A stretch of 15,264 bases of DNA, taken from contig JBIIGI010000063.1 of assembly GCA_044236545.1 (NCBI GenBank), positions 1 to 15,264 of the forward strand. Reading direction: 5' to 3'. A program made the translations under genes and the position numbers. This document shows, in pieces, positions 6,048-13,583 of this stretch. How positions within the stretch are numbered: position 1 is the first letter of the stretch; the number at the start of each line of letters is the position of its first letter. The DNA is from UBA6821 sp044236545. GTDB lineage: Bacteria; Verrucomicrobiota; Verrucomicrobiia; Chthoniobacterales; UBA6821. The notes under the pieces are model-generated. The model ran no database searches. It worked only from the letters and a program-made list of their open reading frames with translations, and was not told the origin of the DNA.

Positions 6048-7514
6048 TCAGTGCCCGTCGCCGTGCGAGACATCACGGCTTTCAAAGCGGGTGAATTCAC
6101 TCAGGAAAGTCAGGGGCACCTCGCCGGTCGGGCCGTTTCGCTGCTTGGCGATGATGAGTTCCGACTCACCCCCCTTCTCGTTGCGGTCCTCCTCGTCCTT
6201 GGCGTAGTAAGCCGAGCGGTAGAGCAGGCCCACCAGGTCGGCATCCTGCTCGATGGATCCCGATTCACGAAGGTCGGAGATGCGGGGTTTGCCGTCTCCG
6301 CGATCCTCGGATTTGCGGTTGAGCTGTGCCAGGACGATGATCGGGATGCCGAGTTCCTTCGCGAGGGCCTTGATGCCGCCGGAGATTTCCGCGATCTCGA
6401 TCTGGCGGTTCTCCTGGCCGCGTTTCGAAGGGGACTTCAGCAACTGGAGGTAGTCGATGACGATCAGGCCCAGCTTGTGCTTGTCCATGAGGCGGCGGGA
6501 CTTGGCGCGGAGTTCCAGGATGCTGAGGCCGGCGGTGTCATCGATGTACATCTTGCACTGGCCGTATGCTGCCGAGGCCTGGATGAGACTCTGCTGAGCA
6601 CCCTTGGGCATGATGCCGTTGCGGAGGTTCTGGAGATTCACGCGCGCCCTGGAGCAGAGAAGGCGTTGCACGAGCTGTTGGGCGCTCATTTCCAGACTGA
6701 AGACCGCGACCGGGATGTTCTTGTCGACCGCGACGTGCTCGGCGATGTTCATGGCAAGGGCGGTCTTTCCCATCGATGGACGCGCCGCGATCACGATCAT
6801 CTCGCTCGGGTGCATGCCGCTCGTCATGGTGTCGAGCACTTTGTAGCCGGTGGGGACGCCGGTGACCTCTCCCTTGTTCTTGTAGAGCTTCTCGATGGAA
6901 TCGAGTGCCGCGTTGACATGATCCTTCATGTCGGGAAGTTCGCCCCGGACCCGTTCCTCGCCGACGGTGAAGATCTGCTTCTCGACATCATCGATGAGGG
7001 TCTTCACATCCCCCTGCTCCTCGTAGCACCGGGCGGCCGAGGAGGTGCAGACCATGATCATTCGTCGCAGGAGGTGCTTCTCCCGCATGATGTCGATGTA
7101 GTAATCGGCGTTGGCCGCCGTCGGAAGAAAGGTCTGGAGATGAGCCAGCGTGGCGGGACCTCCGACTTGATCCAGCAGGTTCCGGTCGGCCAGGGACTGG
7201 GTGACCGTGATCAGGTCGATCGGGCTGTTTTTCTTCCAGAGATCCTCAAGCACCGCATAGATCGTGCCGTGGGAGGGATGATGGAAATGCTGCTCATCGA
7301 CCCCCTTCTCGATGGCGGTGGTGAGGGTGTCCTTCGGGGAGAGCAGGATCGAGGATAGGACGCCCATCTCGGCGTCCAAGCTGGCGGGCAACGGACGGTG
7401 AGCCTCGGGCAGGCGCTGACCCGCTCCGAATCCTGCCGAATCTGCCGGCTTCCCCTTACGGGAGTCCTTTCCGGCGGGGGGTTGGGCAGGGCCGGCCTGG
7501 GGACCTTCTGCCAT
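6048..7514 (-). CDS. dnaB: Replicative DNA helicase DnaB
   Basis: 488 residues. DnaB is the hexameric 5'-3' helicase that unwinds DNA at the replication fork and recruits primase. The N-terminal helical domain starts near residue 41 (PLPASLDAEMGVLSSILL). The RecA-like C-terminal domain shows PTGYKVLD (221-228), Walker A ARPSMGKTA (244-252), VFSLEMSAQQL, Walker B IVIDYLQLL (351-359), QLNR (397-400) and the RISDLRESGSIEQDAD segment (411-426). No intein interrupts these motifs. The first 40 residues are a Pro/Ala/Gly/Lys-rich, probably disordered extension before the usual start of the family. Start 7514 is supported by AAGGA at 7524-7528, 9 bases away, which overlaps the rplI stop codon. rplI lies 12 bases upstream, a common bacterial order, so expression is probably coupled. 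Confidence 0.98.
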   Translation of the reverse strand: MAEGPQAGPAQPPAGKDSRKGKPADSAGFGAGQRLPEAHRPLPASLDAEMGVLSSILLSPKDTLTTAIEKGVDEQHFHHPSHGTIYAVLEDLWKKNSPIDLITVTQSLADRNLLDQVGGPATLAHLQTFLPTAANADYYIDIMREKHLLRRMIMVCTSSAARCYEEQGDVKTLIDDVEKQIFTVGEERVRGELPDMKDHVNAALDSIEKLYKNKGEVTGVPTGYKVLDTMTSGMHPSEMIVIAARPSMGKTALAMNIAEHVAVDKNIPVAVFSLEMSAQQLVQRLLCSRARVNLQNLRNGIMPKGAQQSLIQASAAYGQCKMYIDDTAGLSILELRAKSRRLMDKHKLGLIVIDYLQLLKSPSKRGQENRQIEIAEISGGIKALAKELGIPIIVLAQLNRKSEDRGDGKPRISDLRESGSIEQDADLVGLLYRSAYYAKDEEDRNEKGGESELIIAKQRNGPTGEVPLTFLSEFTRFESRDVSHGDGH

Positions 7515-7523
7515 GCGATCTTT

Positions 7524-7528
7524 TCCTT
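7524..7528 (-). promoter_or_regulatory. dnaB ribosome binding site overlapping the rplI stop
   Basis: On the minus strand the rplI stop and the dnaB Shine-Dalgarno merge as TAAGGA, 9 bases before the dnaB ATG. Ribosomes terminating on rplI would be placed to reinitiate on dnaB. Confidence 0.65.
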
Positions 7529-8066
7529 ACGCCTCGGCGCTCTCCGCGGACTTGCGGCGGGGTTTGCGGGCGCCTCCCTCTTCTTCGTCCGAAGATTGTT
7601 CTGCCTTGGGGGCGGCGGCGATTTCGATGCGGAGGGTTGCGGTGACTTCGCTGTGGATCTTCACCGGGATCTGGTGCTCGCCGCTTTCCTTAAGGGGGCG
7701 CTCCAGCACGATGGCGTGGCGGGGAAGAACGAGATCCTTGATCTCGGCGCAGAGTCGATCAAGCAGGTCGGCCGCGGTGATGGAACCGAAAGCCTTGCCA
7801 GTCTCCCCGGTCTCCAGCTTCAGGTTCAGGCGGAGTTTGTTGATCTTGGAGGCGAGGGACTCGGCCTCGTTGAGTTCACGGGCCTCACGCTCGGCGCGCT
7901 TGGCCTTGAGGTGGTTGATCTTGCGGAGGGAGGCGGGAGTGACCTCGAGGGCCTTGCCGCCGGGGATCAGGAAATTGCGGGCGTAGCCGGCGCGGACCTT
8001 GACGATGTCGGCTTCGGATCCCAGGGAGGGAACGGCTTCGGTGAGGATGACTTCGGAAGTGGCCAT
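7527..8066 (-). CDS. rplI: Large ribosomal subunit protein bL9 with C-terminal extension
   Basis: 179 residues from ATG 8066. bL9 binds 23S rRNA at the base of the L1 stalk and extends across the 50S subunit. The signature covers about 13-39: PSLGSEADIVKVRAGYARNF followed by LIPGGKA. It is followed by the connecting long helix (about 45-75) and the C-terminal domain to about 150. Typical bL9 has about 148-150 residues; here a charged tail follows, acidic first (SSDEEEGG) and then basic (ARKPRRK), ending at 179. The frame continues 23 codons upstream of 8066 to an ATG at 8135, but that part has no family similarity, and MATSEVILTEAV is the expected N-terminus. dnaB follows after 12 bases. A candidate promoter lies at 8108-8135. 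Confidence 0.97.
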   Translation of the reverse strand: MATSEVILTEAVPSLGSEADIVKVRAGYARNFLIPGGKALEVTPASLRKINHLKAKRAEREARELNEAESLASKINKLRLNLKLETGETGKAFGSITAADLLDRLCAEIKDLVLPRHAIVLERPLKESGEHQIPVKIHSEVTATLRIEIAAAPKAEQSSDEEEGGARKPRRKSAESAEA

Positions 8067-8107
8067 AAAAAGAATCCCGGTTGGTTTTGTTGGTAACGGG
8101 AAGGGAG

Positions 8108-8135
8108 AGGCTATCGGAAAGCGTTCGGGAGTCAA
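8108..8135 (-). promoter_or_regulatory. Candidate sigma70-type promoter for rplI-dnaB
   Basis: On the minus strand TTGACT (8130-8135) is followed after 16 bases by TAGCCT (8108-8113), about 40 bases before the rplI ATG. The -35 is a good match and the -10 a poor one. It lies in the 128-base gap after the Sel1-repeat gene, where a promoter for the ribosomal protein gene is expected. Confidence 0.35.
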
Positions 8136-8194
8136 CGAAGTTTGGATGATTTACCCGATTTTCTTGCACGCGTCCCGGCACAGCGATTCCTTAG

Positions 8195-8746
8195 TTATCT
8201 GGCATTCCATTCCGAACTGATCCGCTGTGCCAGGGTGATTTCCCCGATGGTCATCCGGTAGGCCAGGGCATCGCGGCTTTCCCCGGCCCGCTCGTGCCCC
8301 GAAGCCGCCGCGATGTTGTACCACTTGTACGCGGTGATGAAGTTCTTGGGCACGCCCTCCCTCCTCTCGTAGCAGATCCCAAGACGGTATTGGGCCTCGG
8401 CGCTGCCTTGATCGGCCGCCCTCTGATACCAGCGTGCCGCCTCGATTTCATTCTTGGTCAGCCCTTCCCCCCGGGCATAGCAGCATCCGAGATTGAGTTC
8501 TCCCTCCGGATCCCCCTGGAGGGCCGCCTTGCGATACCATGCCGCGGCCACTTCGTCATCCTTGGACACGCCGATGCCCTGGCGGTAGCGGTTTCCGAGC
8601 AGGACCTGGGAAGCGGCATCGGTCGGGTCCTTCTGCTGAGGGGCTCGCCATGAGACGCATCCGCAGGGAATTACTCCCATCAGAAGGATCGGGATCACGC
8701 GGAGGAAGGATGCGCCTGATGTCCTCATGAATGGCATGGTGCCCAT
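8195..8746 (-). CDS. Exported Sel1-like repeat protein
   Basis: 183 residues from ATG 8746; in-frame ATGs at 8737 and 8728 are also possible, the last giving a more compact signal peptide. Residues 13-30 form a hydrophobic export signal ending in a cysteine pair (PCGC), so the product may be a lipoprotein, though the lipobox is imperfect. Three 36-residue Sel1 repeats follow at about 44-79, 80-115 and 116-151, each with the LG..Y..G.GV/L.K....A..WY..AA..G pattern. The tail (MTIGEITLAQRISSEW) resembles the cap helix seen after such repeats. Sel1 repeats are alpha-solenoid protein-binding modules; the partner is unknown. It lies between xylA and rplI on the same strand with gaps of 140 and 128 bases, so it is probably its own transcription unit. 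Confidence 0.9.
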   Translation of the reverse strand: MGTMPFMRTSGASFLRVIPILLMGVIPCGCVSWRAPQQKDPTDAASQVLLGNRYRQGIGVSKDDEVAAAWYRKAALQGDPEGELNLGCCYARGEGLTKNEIEAARWYQRAADQGSAEAQYRLGICYERREGVPKNFITAYKWYNIAAASGHERAGESRDALAYRMTIGEITLAQRISSEWNAR

Positions 8747-8845
8747 CCAAGTCGATGCTGTATATTGAAAACGTCCATCCCCAGACCGCCTCGAATCGAT
8801 TCTCCCGGCATGACCCCGGTGCCGTTTCCAAGCGGGTTCCGTGAT

Positions 8846-8865
8846 TTCCGGGGAATTTCCCGGAA
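8846..8865. terminator. Near-perfect 20-base palindrome downstream of xylA
   Basis: TTCCGGGGAATTTCCCGGAA pairs with itself at nine of ten positions, the tenth being a G-T wobble in RNA. It begins 21 bases past the xylA stop on the minus strand. The position suits a transcription terminator or 3' stabilising hairpin, but no T-run follows. A protein-binding palindrome is the alternative. Confidence 0.4.
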
Positions 8866-8886
8866 GTCCTTCGGTATTCCGTCGGA

Positions 8887-10203
8887 TCAGATCAACTCGT
8901 TGACGATGTTCTCGATGAGTTCCTGGCGGCCGCTGCCGTGCTGGACGGGGTCGGGGTGGCTGAGGGCGTGTTTCTCGAGGCTGGCGAAGCTGGCCTTGCC
9001 GGCCTCGACCTCGGCGCCGATGCCGCTGTCCCAGGAGGAATAACGGCTCTTCACGATCTCGGCGATGCGGCCATCCTTGCGGATTGCGGCGGCGATTTTG
9101 AGGCCGCGGGCAAAGGCATCCATGCCGCCGATGTGGGCGTAGAACAAATCCACGGGCTCGAAGCTCTCGCGGCGCACCTTGGCGTCGAAGTTGAGCCCGC
9201 CCGTGGTGAGTCCTCCCATCTTCATGATGCCGAGCATCACCTGGGTGGTGAGGTAGAGGTTGGTGGGGAACTGGTCGGTGTCCCAGCCGATGAGTTCGTT
9301 GCCGGTGTTGGCGTCGATGGAGCCGAGGGCGTTGGCCCCGAGGCAGACCTCGATCTCGTGGGCCATGGTGTGGCCGGCGAGGGTGGCGTGGTTGGTCTCG
9401 AGGTTCATCTTGAAATGATCTTGGAGCCCGTATTCGCGCAGGAAGTTGAGGCAGGCGGCCGTGTCGCTGTCGTACTGGTGGGTGGTCGGCTCCTTGGGCT
9501 TGGGCTCGATGTAGAACTGGCCCTTGAATCCGATCTCCTTCTTGTAGTCGACGGCCATGTGGAGGAAGCGGGCGAGGTGATTGAGTTCGCGCTTCATGTC
9601 GGTATTCCAGATGGTGGAGTAGCCTTCGCGGCCACCCCAGAAGGTGTATCCCTCGCCACCGAGTTCGTGGGTGACTTCCATCGCCTTCTTCACCTGGGCC
9701 GCGGCGTGGGCGTAGACATCGGCGTTGGGGCTGGTGGCCGCGCCATGAAGGAAGCGCGGATTGGTGAAGAGGCAGGCGGTGCCCCAGAGAAGCTTGATGC
9801 CGGTGCGCTGCTGCTCCTCCTTGAGGACGGCGACGACGGCGTCGAGGTTCTTGTTGCTCTCGGCAAGGGTCTTCCCCTCGGGAGCCACATCGCGGTCGTG
9901 GAAGGCGTAGTAGGGGGCGCCCAGCTTCTGGATGAACTCGAAGGCGTAACGGACGCGGTTCTTGGCGTTCTCGACGGAGTCGGTGCCGTCATCCCAGGGA
10001 CGGATGGCCGTGCCTGCGCCGAAGGGGTCGGAGAGTGAGTTGCGGAAGGTGTGCCAGTAGACGACCGAGAAGCGCATCCAATCCTTCATCGTCTTCCCCT
10101 CGATCACTTCGGAGGGGTTGTAGTGCTTGAAGGCGAGGGGATTCCTGGAAGAGGGGCCCTCGAAGGGAATCGAGGCGATGTCAGGGAAGGCAGAGGTGCT
10201 CAT
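8887..10203 (-). CDS. xylA: Xylose isomerase, class II
   Basis: 438 residues, the length of class II enzymes. XylA interconverts D-xylose and D-xylulose (and glucose/fructose) in the cytoplasm using two divalent metals. The active-site set is complete and sits one residue after Escherichia coli numbering: His102 and Asp105 in YYAFHDRDVAPEG, Glu233 and Lys235 in FYIEPKPKEPT, Glu269 and His272 in LETNHATLAGHT, Asp297 in GSIDANTG, Asp308 and Asp310 in WDTDQFPTN, and Asp340 in GLNFDAK. The start at 10203 fits the family N-terminus; no Shine-Dalgarno is visible upstream. No xylulokinase, xylose transporter or XylR is in the window, so this is an isolated pathway gene here. A palindrome lies just past the stop. 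A HAD phosphatase gene is divergent across 113 bases. Confidence 0.98.
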   Translation of the reverse strand: MSTSAFPDIASIPFEGPSSRNPLAFKHYNPSEVIEGKTMKDWMRFSVVYWHTFRNSLSDPFGAGTAIRPWDDGTDSVENAKNRVRYAFEFIQKLGAPYYAFHDRDVAPEGKTLAESNKNLDAVVAVLKEEQQRTGIKLLWGTACLFTNPRFLHGAATSPNADVYAHAAAQVKKAMEVTHELGGEGYTFWGGREGYSTIWNTDMKRELNHLARFLHMAVDYKKEIGFKGQFYIEPKPKEPTTHQYDSDTAACLNFLREYGLQDHFKMNLETNHATLAGHTMAHEIEVCLGANALGSIDANTGNELIGWDTDQFPTNLYLTTQVMLGIMKMGGLTTGGLNFDAKVRRESFEPVDLFYAHIGGMDAFARGLKIAAAIRKDGRIAEIVKSRYSSWDSGIGAEVEAGKASFASLEKHALSHPDPVQHGSGRQELIENIVNELI

Positions 10204-10316
10204 GCTTATGGGAGGAGGAACTTAAAGGGATTGCAGCCGAGCTAGCGAGGTGAAAACTCCGTCGAATGGTCTTTTTTCTCGTTACGTTCGGTCGATGCGG
10301 GCACTCTTCGACGCTT

Positions 10317-11132
10317 ATGGCAATCCGCGCTCTCCTCTTTGATCTTGATGACACCCTGGCCGTCGACGAGGCGGTCTCCCACGAAACCTTCGCGCATGTG
10401 GCGGCGGTGGCCTCTTCCCGCTTCGGCGCGGAACCGGCCCGGTTCGCAACCGATGCCATGGCAATCGCCCGCGAGCTCTGGGGTGAGGGTGAGTGCCGTC
10501 CCTTCTGCCGCTCGATAGGCATCAGTGCCTTCGAGTGCCTCTGGGGTGGCTTCACCGGGGAGACGTCCGAACTCACCGCCCTCCGCAACTGGGCACAAGC
10601 CTACCGGGTGGAGGTCTTTGCCAAGGCCCTCGCGGCCCAGGGAGGGGAGCATCCATCCGAGGCGGCCGGGATGCTATCCTGCGAGTTCGCCTCCACCCGT
10701 CGCGCCAGGCAACGCCTGCTTCCCGGCGCCCGCGAGTTGATCACGGCGCTCTCCGCGGACTACAGTGTCGCCCTCCTGACCAACGGCGCGCCCGATCTCC
10801 AGCGCGAGAAGATTGCCGCCTCCGGACTCAAATCCTTCTTTAAGGCGATCGCCGTCTCCGGGGAACACGGGATCGGAAAGCCGAAGCCGGAGATCTTTCA
10901 CCGTCTCCTTTCCGAGCTCGAGGCCTCCCCCGAGGAGGCAATCATGGTGGGCAATAGTCTGGAACGTGACATCGCCGGTGCCCGGAACGCGGGTCTCCGC
11001 TCGATCTGGATCCGGGTCCCCGGTTCGGAGGAGCATGCCGAGGTGGCCCCCGACCACACCGTCACCGCGCTTTCAGAGATACCTGCGATCCTGGCCGATC
11101 TCCAAGCAACCGTGCGGAACACCGAGAAATAG
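10317..11132 (+). CDS. HAD superfamily phosphatase (subfamily IA type)
   Basis: 271 residues from ATG 10317, placed directly before the first motif; the frame is open further upstream but without family similarity. The HAD motifs are complete: motif I FDLDDTL with nucleophile Asp9 and Asp11, motif II LLTNG with Thr155/Asn156, motif III GIGKPKPEIF with Lys188, and motif IV VGNSLERDIAGARNAG with Asp218. A helical cap fills about 16-130, as in type C1 caps of YjjG and N-acylneuraminate-9-phosphatase-like proteins. It probably dephosphorylates a small metabolite such as a sugar phosphate or nucleotide; the substrate cannot be read from sequence. It is divergent from xylA, and a sugar-phosphate role would fit, but that is only context. 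bamA follows after 86 bases with a hairpin between, so cotranscription is uncertain. Confidence 0.92.
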   Translation: MAIRALLFDLDDTLAVDEAVSHETFAHVAAVASSRFGAEPARFATDAMAIARELWGEGECRPFCRSIGISAFECLWGGFTGETSELTALRNWAQAYRVEVFAKALAAQGGEHPSEAAGMLSCEFASTRRARQRLLPGARELITALSADYSVALLTNGAPDLQREKIAASGLKSFFKAIAVSGEHGIGKPKPEIFHRLLSELEASPEEAIMVGNSLERDIAGARNAGLRSIWIRVPGSEEHAEVAPDHTVTALSEIPAILADLQATVRNTEK

Positions 11133-11179
11133 CGGCTTGACCACGGCAACCGCTCACCTCATCTAATGACGGCTGTTTC

Positions 11180-11202
11180 CGAAAAGCCCCCGCAGCTTTT
11201 CG
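11180..11202. terminator. Stem-loop between the HAD gene and bamA
   Basis: CGAAAAGC (11180-11187) and GCTTTTCG (11195-11202) form a perfect 8-base-pair stem with a 7-base C-rich loop, 47 bases past the HAD stop and 16 bases before the bamA ATG. No T-tract follows. It could end HAD transcription, act in the bamA leader, or bind a protein. Confidence 0.4.
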
Positions 11203-11218
11203 CCCGTTTCATCGAACC

Positions 11219-13573
11219 ATGACCAACTTCCGTTTTTCAGCCCTCCTGCGTCTCCTGCTCGGAATCTGCCTCCTTGTCTCCCAGGGGCCCCGCCTTGAGG
11301 CGCAAACTGCAGGGGCGGGCCCGATCATCAGGCAGATCGATGTCCAGTTTGTGGGGCCGACGACACTCAGCAAGGAGCGCGTGCTCGACAACCTGGCGAC
11401 CAAGGTCGGCGTTCCCTACAATGAGCGACTGGTCGAGGAGGACATCAAGTCGCTCTACGCCACGGGGAACGTCACCAACGCCCGCATCTTTGCCGAACCC
11501 ATCACCGGCGGACTCAAGGTCACCGTCCTGCTCCAGGGCAGCGCCACCGTCGGGGAGGTCCTGATCGAGGGCTCGGAGGTGGTCCCCTCCTCGAAGATCC
11601 GCAAGGAGATCGCCACCAAGCCGGGCGACCCCCTCAGCGAGGGACGCCTCAACGAGGACCGTCAGAAGATCCTCAAGCTCTACGAGGACCGCAACTACAC
11701 CGACGTGAAGGTGGATGTCAAAAGCTCGGAACTCGCCGACAAGCGGATGAGGGTGGTCTTCATCGTGAACGAGGGGCCGAAGCTCGTCATTCGCCGCATC
11801 AGTTTCACCGGGAACGACTCGGTCCTTCCGAAGGATCTGCTCAAGGTGATGAAGACAAAGAGCGCCAACATCCTTTCCTTCCTGACCAAGGCCGGCCGCC
11901 TCACTCCCTCGCAGATGGACGAGGACAAGGAGGCTATCCGCACGCTTTACCAGAACCGGGGCTTCGCAGACATGCGGGTCACCGAGGTCCAGACCCAACC
12001 GCTCGCCGACGGCAAGGGGGTCGACCTCGTGATCTCCATCTCCGAGGGGCCGCAGTACCGCATCAACAAGCTCTCCATCGAGGGGGCCGCGATCGTGGAG
12101 CCCGCCGAGTTGGCCCGCTTCCTCAAGATGAAGGAAGGATCGCTTTACACCCCGGAGGGAATGGGTGCCGACCTCAAGATGATCCGCGATTTCTACGGAT
12201 CGCGCGGTTATGTCGACATGGCGGCCCAGCCCCAGGTCGCCCCCGCCGGCGAGGGACAGATCAACCTCTCCTACCGCATCGACGAGGGAGTTCAGTCGTA
12301 TGTGAACCTGATCAACGTCCAGGGGAACACCAAGACCAAGGACAAGGTCATCCGCCGCGAACTCGCCGTTCAGCCGGGCGGGGTCTTCGACACCACGCTT
12401 GTTGATGTGAGCAAGTCGCGCCTGATGAACCTCAACTACTTCTCCAAGGTCGACATGGCGCCTCAGGACACCCTCGTCCCCGGACGCAAGGACCTCGATG
12501 TCATTGTCGAGGAGAAGAAGACGGGTTCCTTCAACTTCGGCGCCGGATTCAGCTCGATCGACAGCCTGGTCGGCTTCGCCGAACTCCAGCAGTCCAACTT
12601 CGACCTCTTCAACTGGCCCAACATGACCGGTGGCGGCCAGCGCTTCCGGATGCGCGGACAATACGGTCTCCAGCGTCAGGATTTCACGATGTCACTCACC
12701 GAGCCGTGGTTCCTGGGATACAGGGTCTCGGTTGGCGGCGAGTTCTATTACCACGGAGCTTCCTTCCTGAGCCCGGTCTACAACCAGTCCAATCTGGGCG
12801 GAGCGTTGCAGGCCCGCAAGGCGATCACCCCCTTCACCGCCCTGCGCGGAGAGTATCGCCTGGAAAACATCCGTATCTTCAACCTGACAGGAAATTACGG
12901 GCAGACCATCCAGAACGCAGGGAACAGCTCCCCCTACACCAAGAGCTGCATACTGGGAGGCATCGACTTCGACAACCGCGACAACCTCTTCCTCACCCAC
13001 AAGGGGCAGTCGATCAACCTCACGGGATTCGTGGCCGGCGGCGGTCTCGGCGGCGATGTGCAGGACTACGGCCTCTCGCTCGATGCCAAGAAATACTTCC
13101 CCCTTCCCTGGGACATGATCCTCCTCACCAAGGGTTCCGTGGGCGTGGTGAGCACCTGGGGTAGTGCCGCCAATCCTCCCCCGATCTTCGACCAACTCTA
13201 CCTAGGCGGCGCAAACGATATGCGCGGCTTCATCTTCAGGGGTGTCGGTCCCAAGGACCAGTATGGCAATCCCATCGGCGGCAGCACCTCCGTCTATGGA
13301 ACTGCGGAGTTGACCTTCCCGATCATCCCCCGCCTCCGCGGAGCCGTCTTCACGGATTGGGGTTTTGTGAACGCCAACTCGTGGGATATCAGCCCCGCAC
13401 AATACTACGTGGACGGCAGCTCCTCCGGTGGACTCAATGGCGACGTTGGTATCGGTGCCCGCATCGAGCTTCCGATCGGTCCGATCCGTGTCGACTGGGG
13501 GTACCCCGTCATGACCGATTCGTGGAATCGCACCAGCGGCCAGTTCCAATTTAATGTTGGCTATACCTTCTAG
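11219..13573 (+). CDS. bamA: Outer membrane protein assembly factor BamA (Omp85)
   Basis: 784 residues. BamA is the core of the BAM complex and inserts beta-barrel proteins into the outer membrane. A signal peptide covers 1-29 (hydrophobic LLRLLLGICLLV, cleavage near LEAQ). Five POTRA domains follow at roughly 36-106, 108-187, 189-278, 280-357 and 359-433; repeated short motifs such as LY..RGFAD and FYGSRGYVD mark their ends. The barrel runs from about 437 to 784. The loop-6 motif is MRGF (668-671) in DMRGFIFRGVGP, where most members have (V/I)RG(F/Y). The C-terminus FNVGYTF ends in Phe, the expected beta-signal. Length and domain count match standard BamA. ompH and lpxD follow, the order seen in many diderms. 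No Shine-Dalgarno is obvious before the ATG. Confidence 0.98.
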   Translation: MTNFRFSALLRLLLGICLLVSQGPRLEAQTAGAGPIIRQIDVQFVGPTTLSKERVLDNLATKVGVPYNERLVEEDIKSLYATGNVTNARIFAEPITGGLKVTVLLQGSATVGEVLIEGSEVVPSSKIRKEIATKPGDPLSEGRLNEDRQKILKLYEDRNYTDVKVDVKSSELADKRMRVVFIVNEGPKLVIRRISFTGNDSVLPKDLLKVMKTKSANILSFLTKAGRLTPSQMDEDKEAIRTLYQNRGFADMRVTEVQTQPLADGKGVDLVISISEGPQYRINKLSIEGAAIVEPAELARFLKMKEGSLYTPEGMGADLKMIRDFYGSRGYVDMAAQPQVAPAGEGQINLSYRIDEGVQSYVNLINVQGNTKTKDKVIRRELAVQPGGVFDTTLVDVSKSRLMNLNYFSKVDMAPQDTLVPGRKDLDVIVEEKKTGSFNFGAGFSSIDSLVGFAELQQSNFDLFNWPNMTGGGQRFRMRGQYGLQRQDFTMSLTEPWFLGYRVSVGGEFYYHGASFLSPVYNQSNLGGALQARKAITPFTALRGEYRLENIRIFNLTGNYGQTIQNAGNSSPYTKSCILGGIDFDNRDNLFLTHKGQSINLTGFVAGGGLGGDVQDYGLSLDAKKYFPLPWDMILLTKGSVGVVSTWGSAANPPPIFDQLYLGGANDMRGFIFRGVGPKDQYGNPIGGSTSVYGTAELTFPIIPRLRGAVFTDWGFVNANSWDISPAQYYVDGSSSGGLNGDVGIGARIELPIGPIRVDWGYPVMTDSWNRTSGQFQFNVGYTF

Positions 13574-13574
13574 C

Positions 13575-13578
13575 AGGG
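13575..13578 (+). promoter_or_regulatory. Shine-Dalgarno supporting the ompH start at 13584
   Basis: AGGG begins two bases after the bamA stop and lies 5 bases before ATG 13584. The later in-frame ATG at 13614, which would give a more usual signal peptide, has no comparable site. Confidence 0.5.
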
Positions 13579-13583
13579 CTTAT

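Noticed and set aside
5916..7358. A 480-codon plus-strand open frame.
   Set aside because: It is antisense to dnaB, which carries every helicase motif; the antisense product has no domain.
8938..10038. A 366-codon Val/Gly/Glu-rich plus-strand open frame.
   Set aside because: It is antisense to xylA and its composition follows from the codon bias of xylA.
11237..12661. A 474-codon minus-strand open frame.
   Set aside because: It is antisense to the POTRA region of bamA, is rich in Leu/Asp/Gly/Val/Glu, and has no start context or motif.
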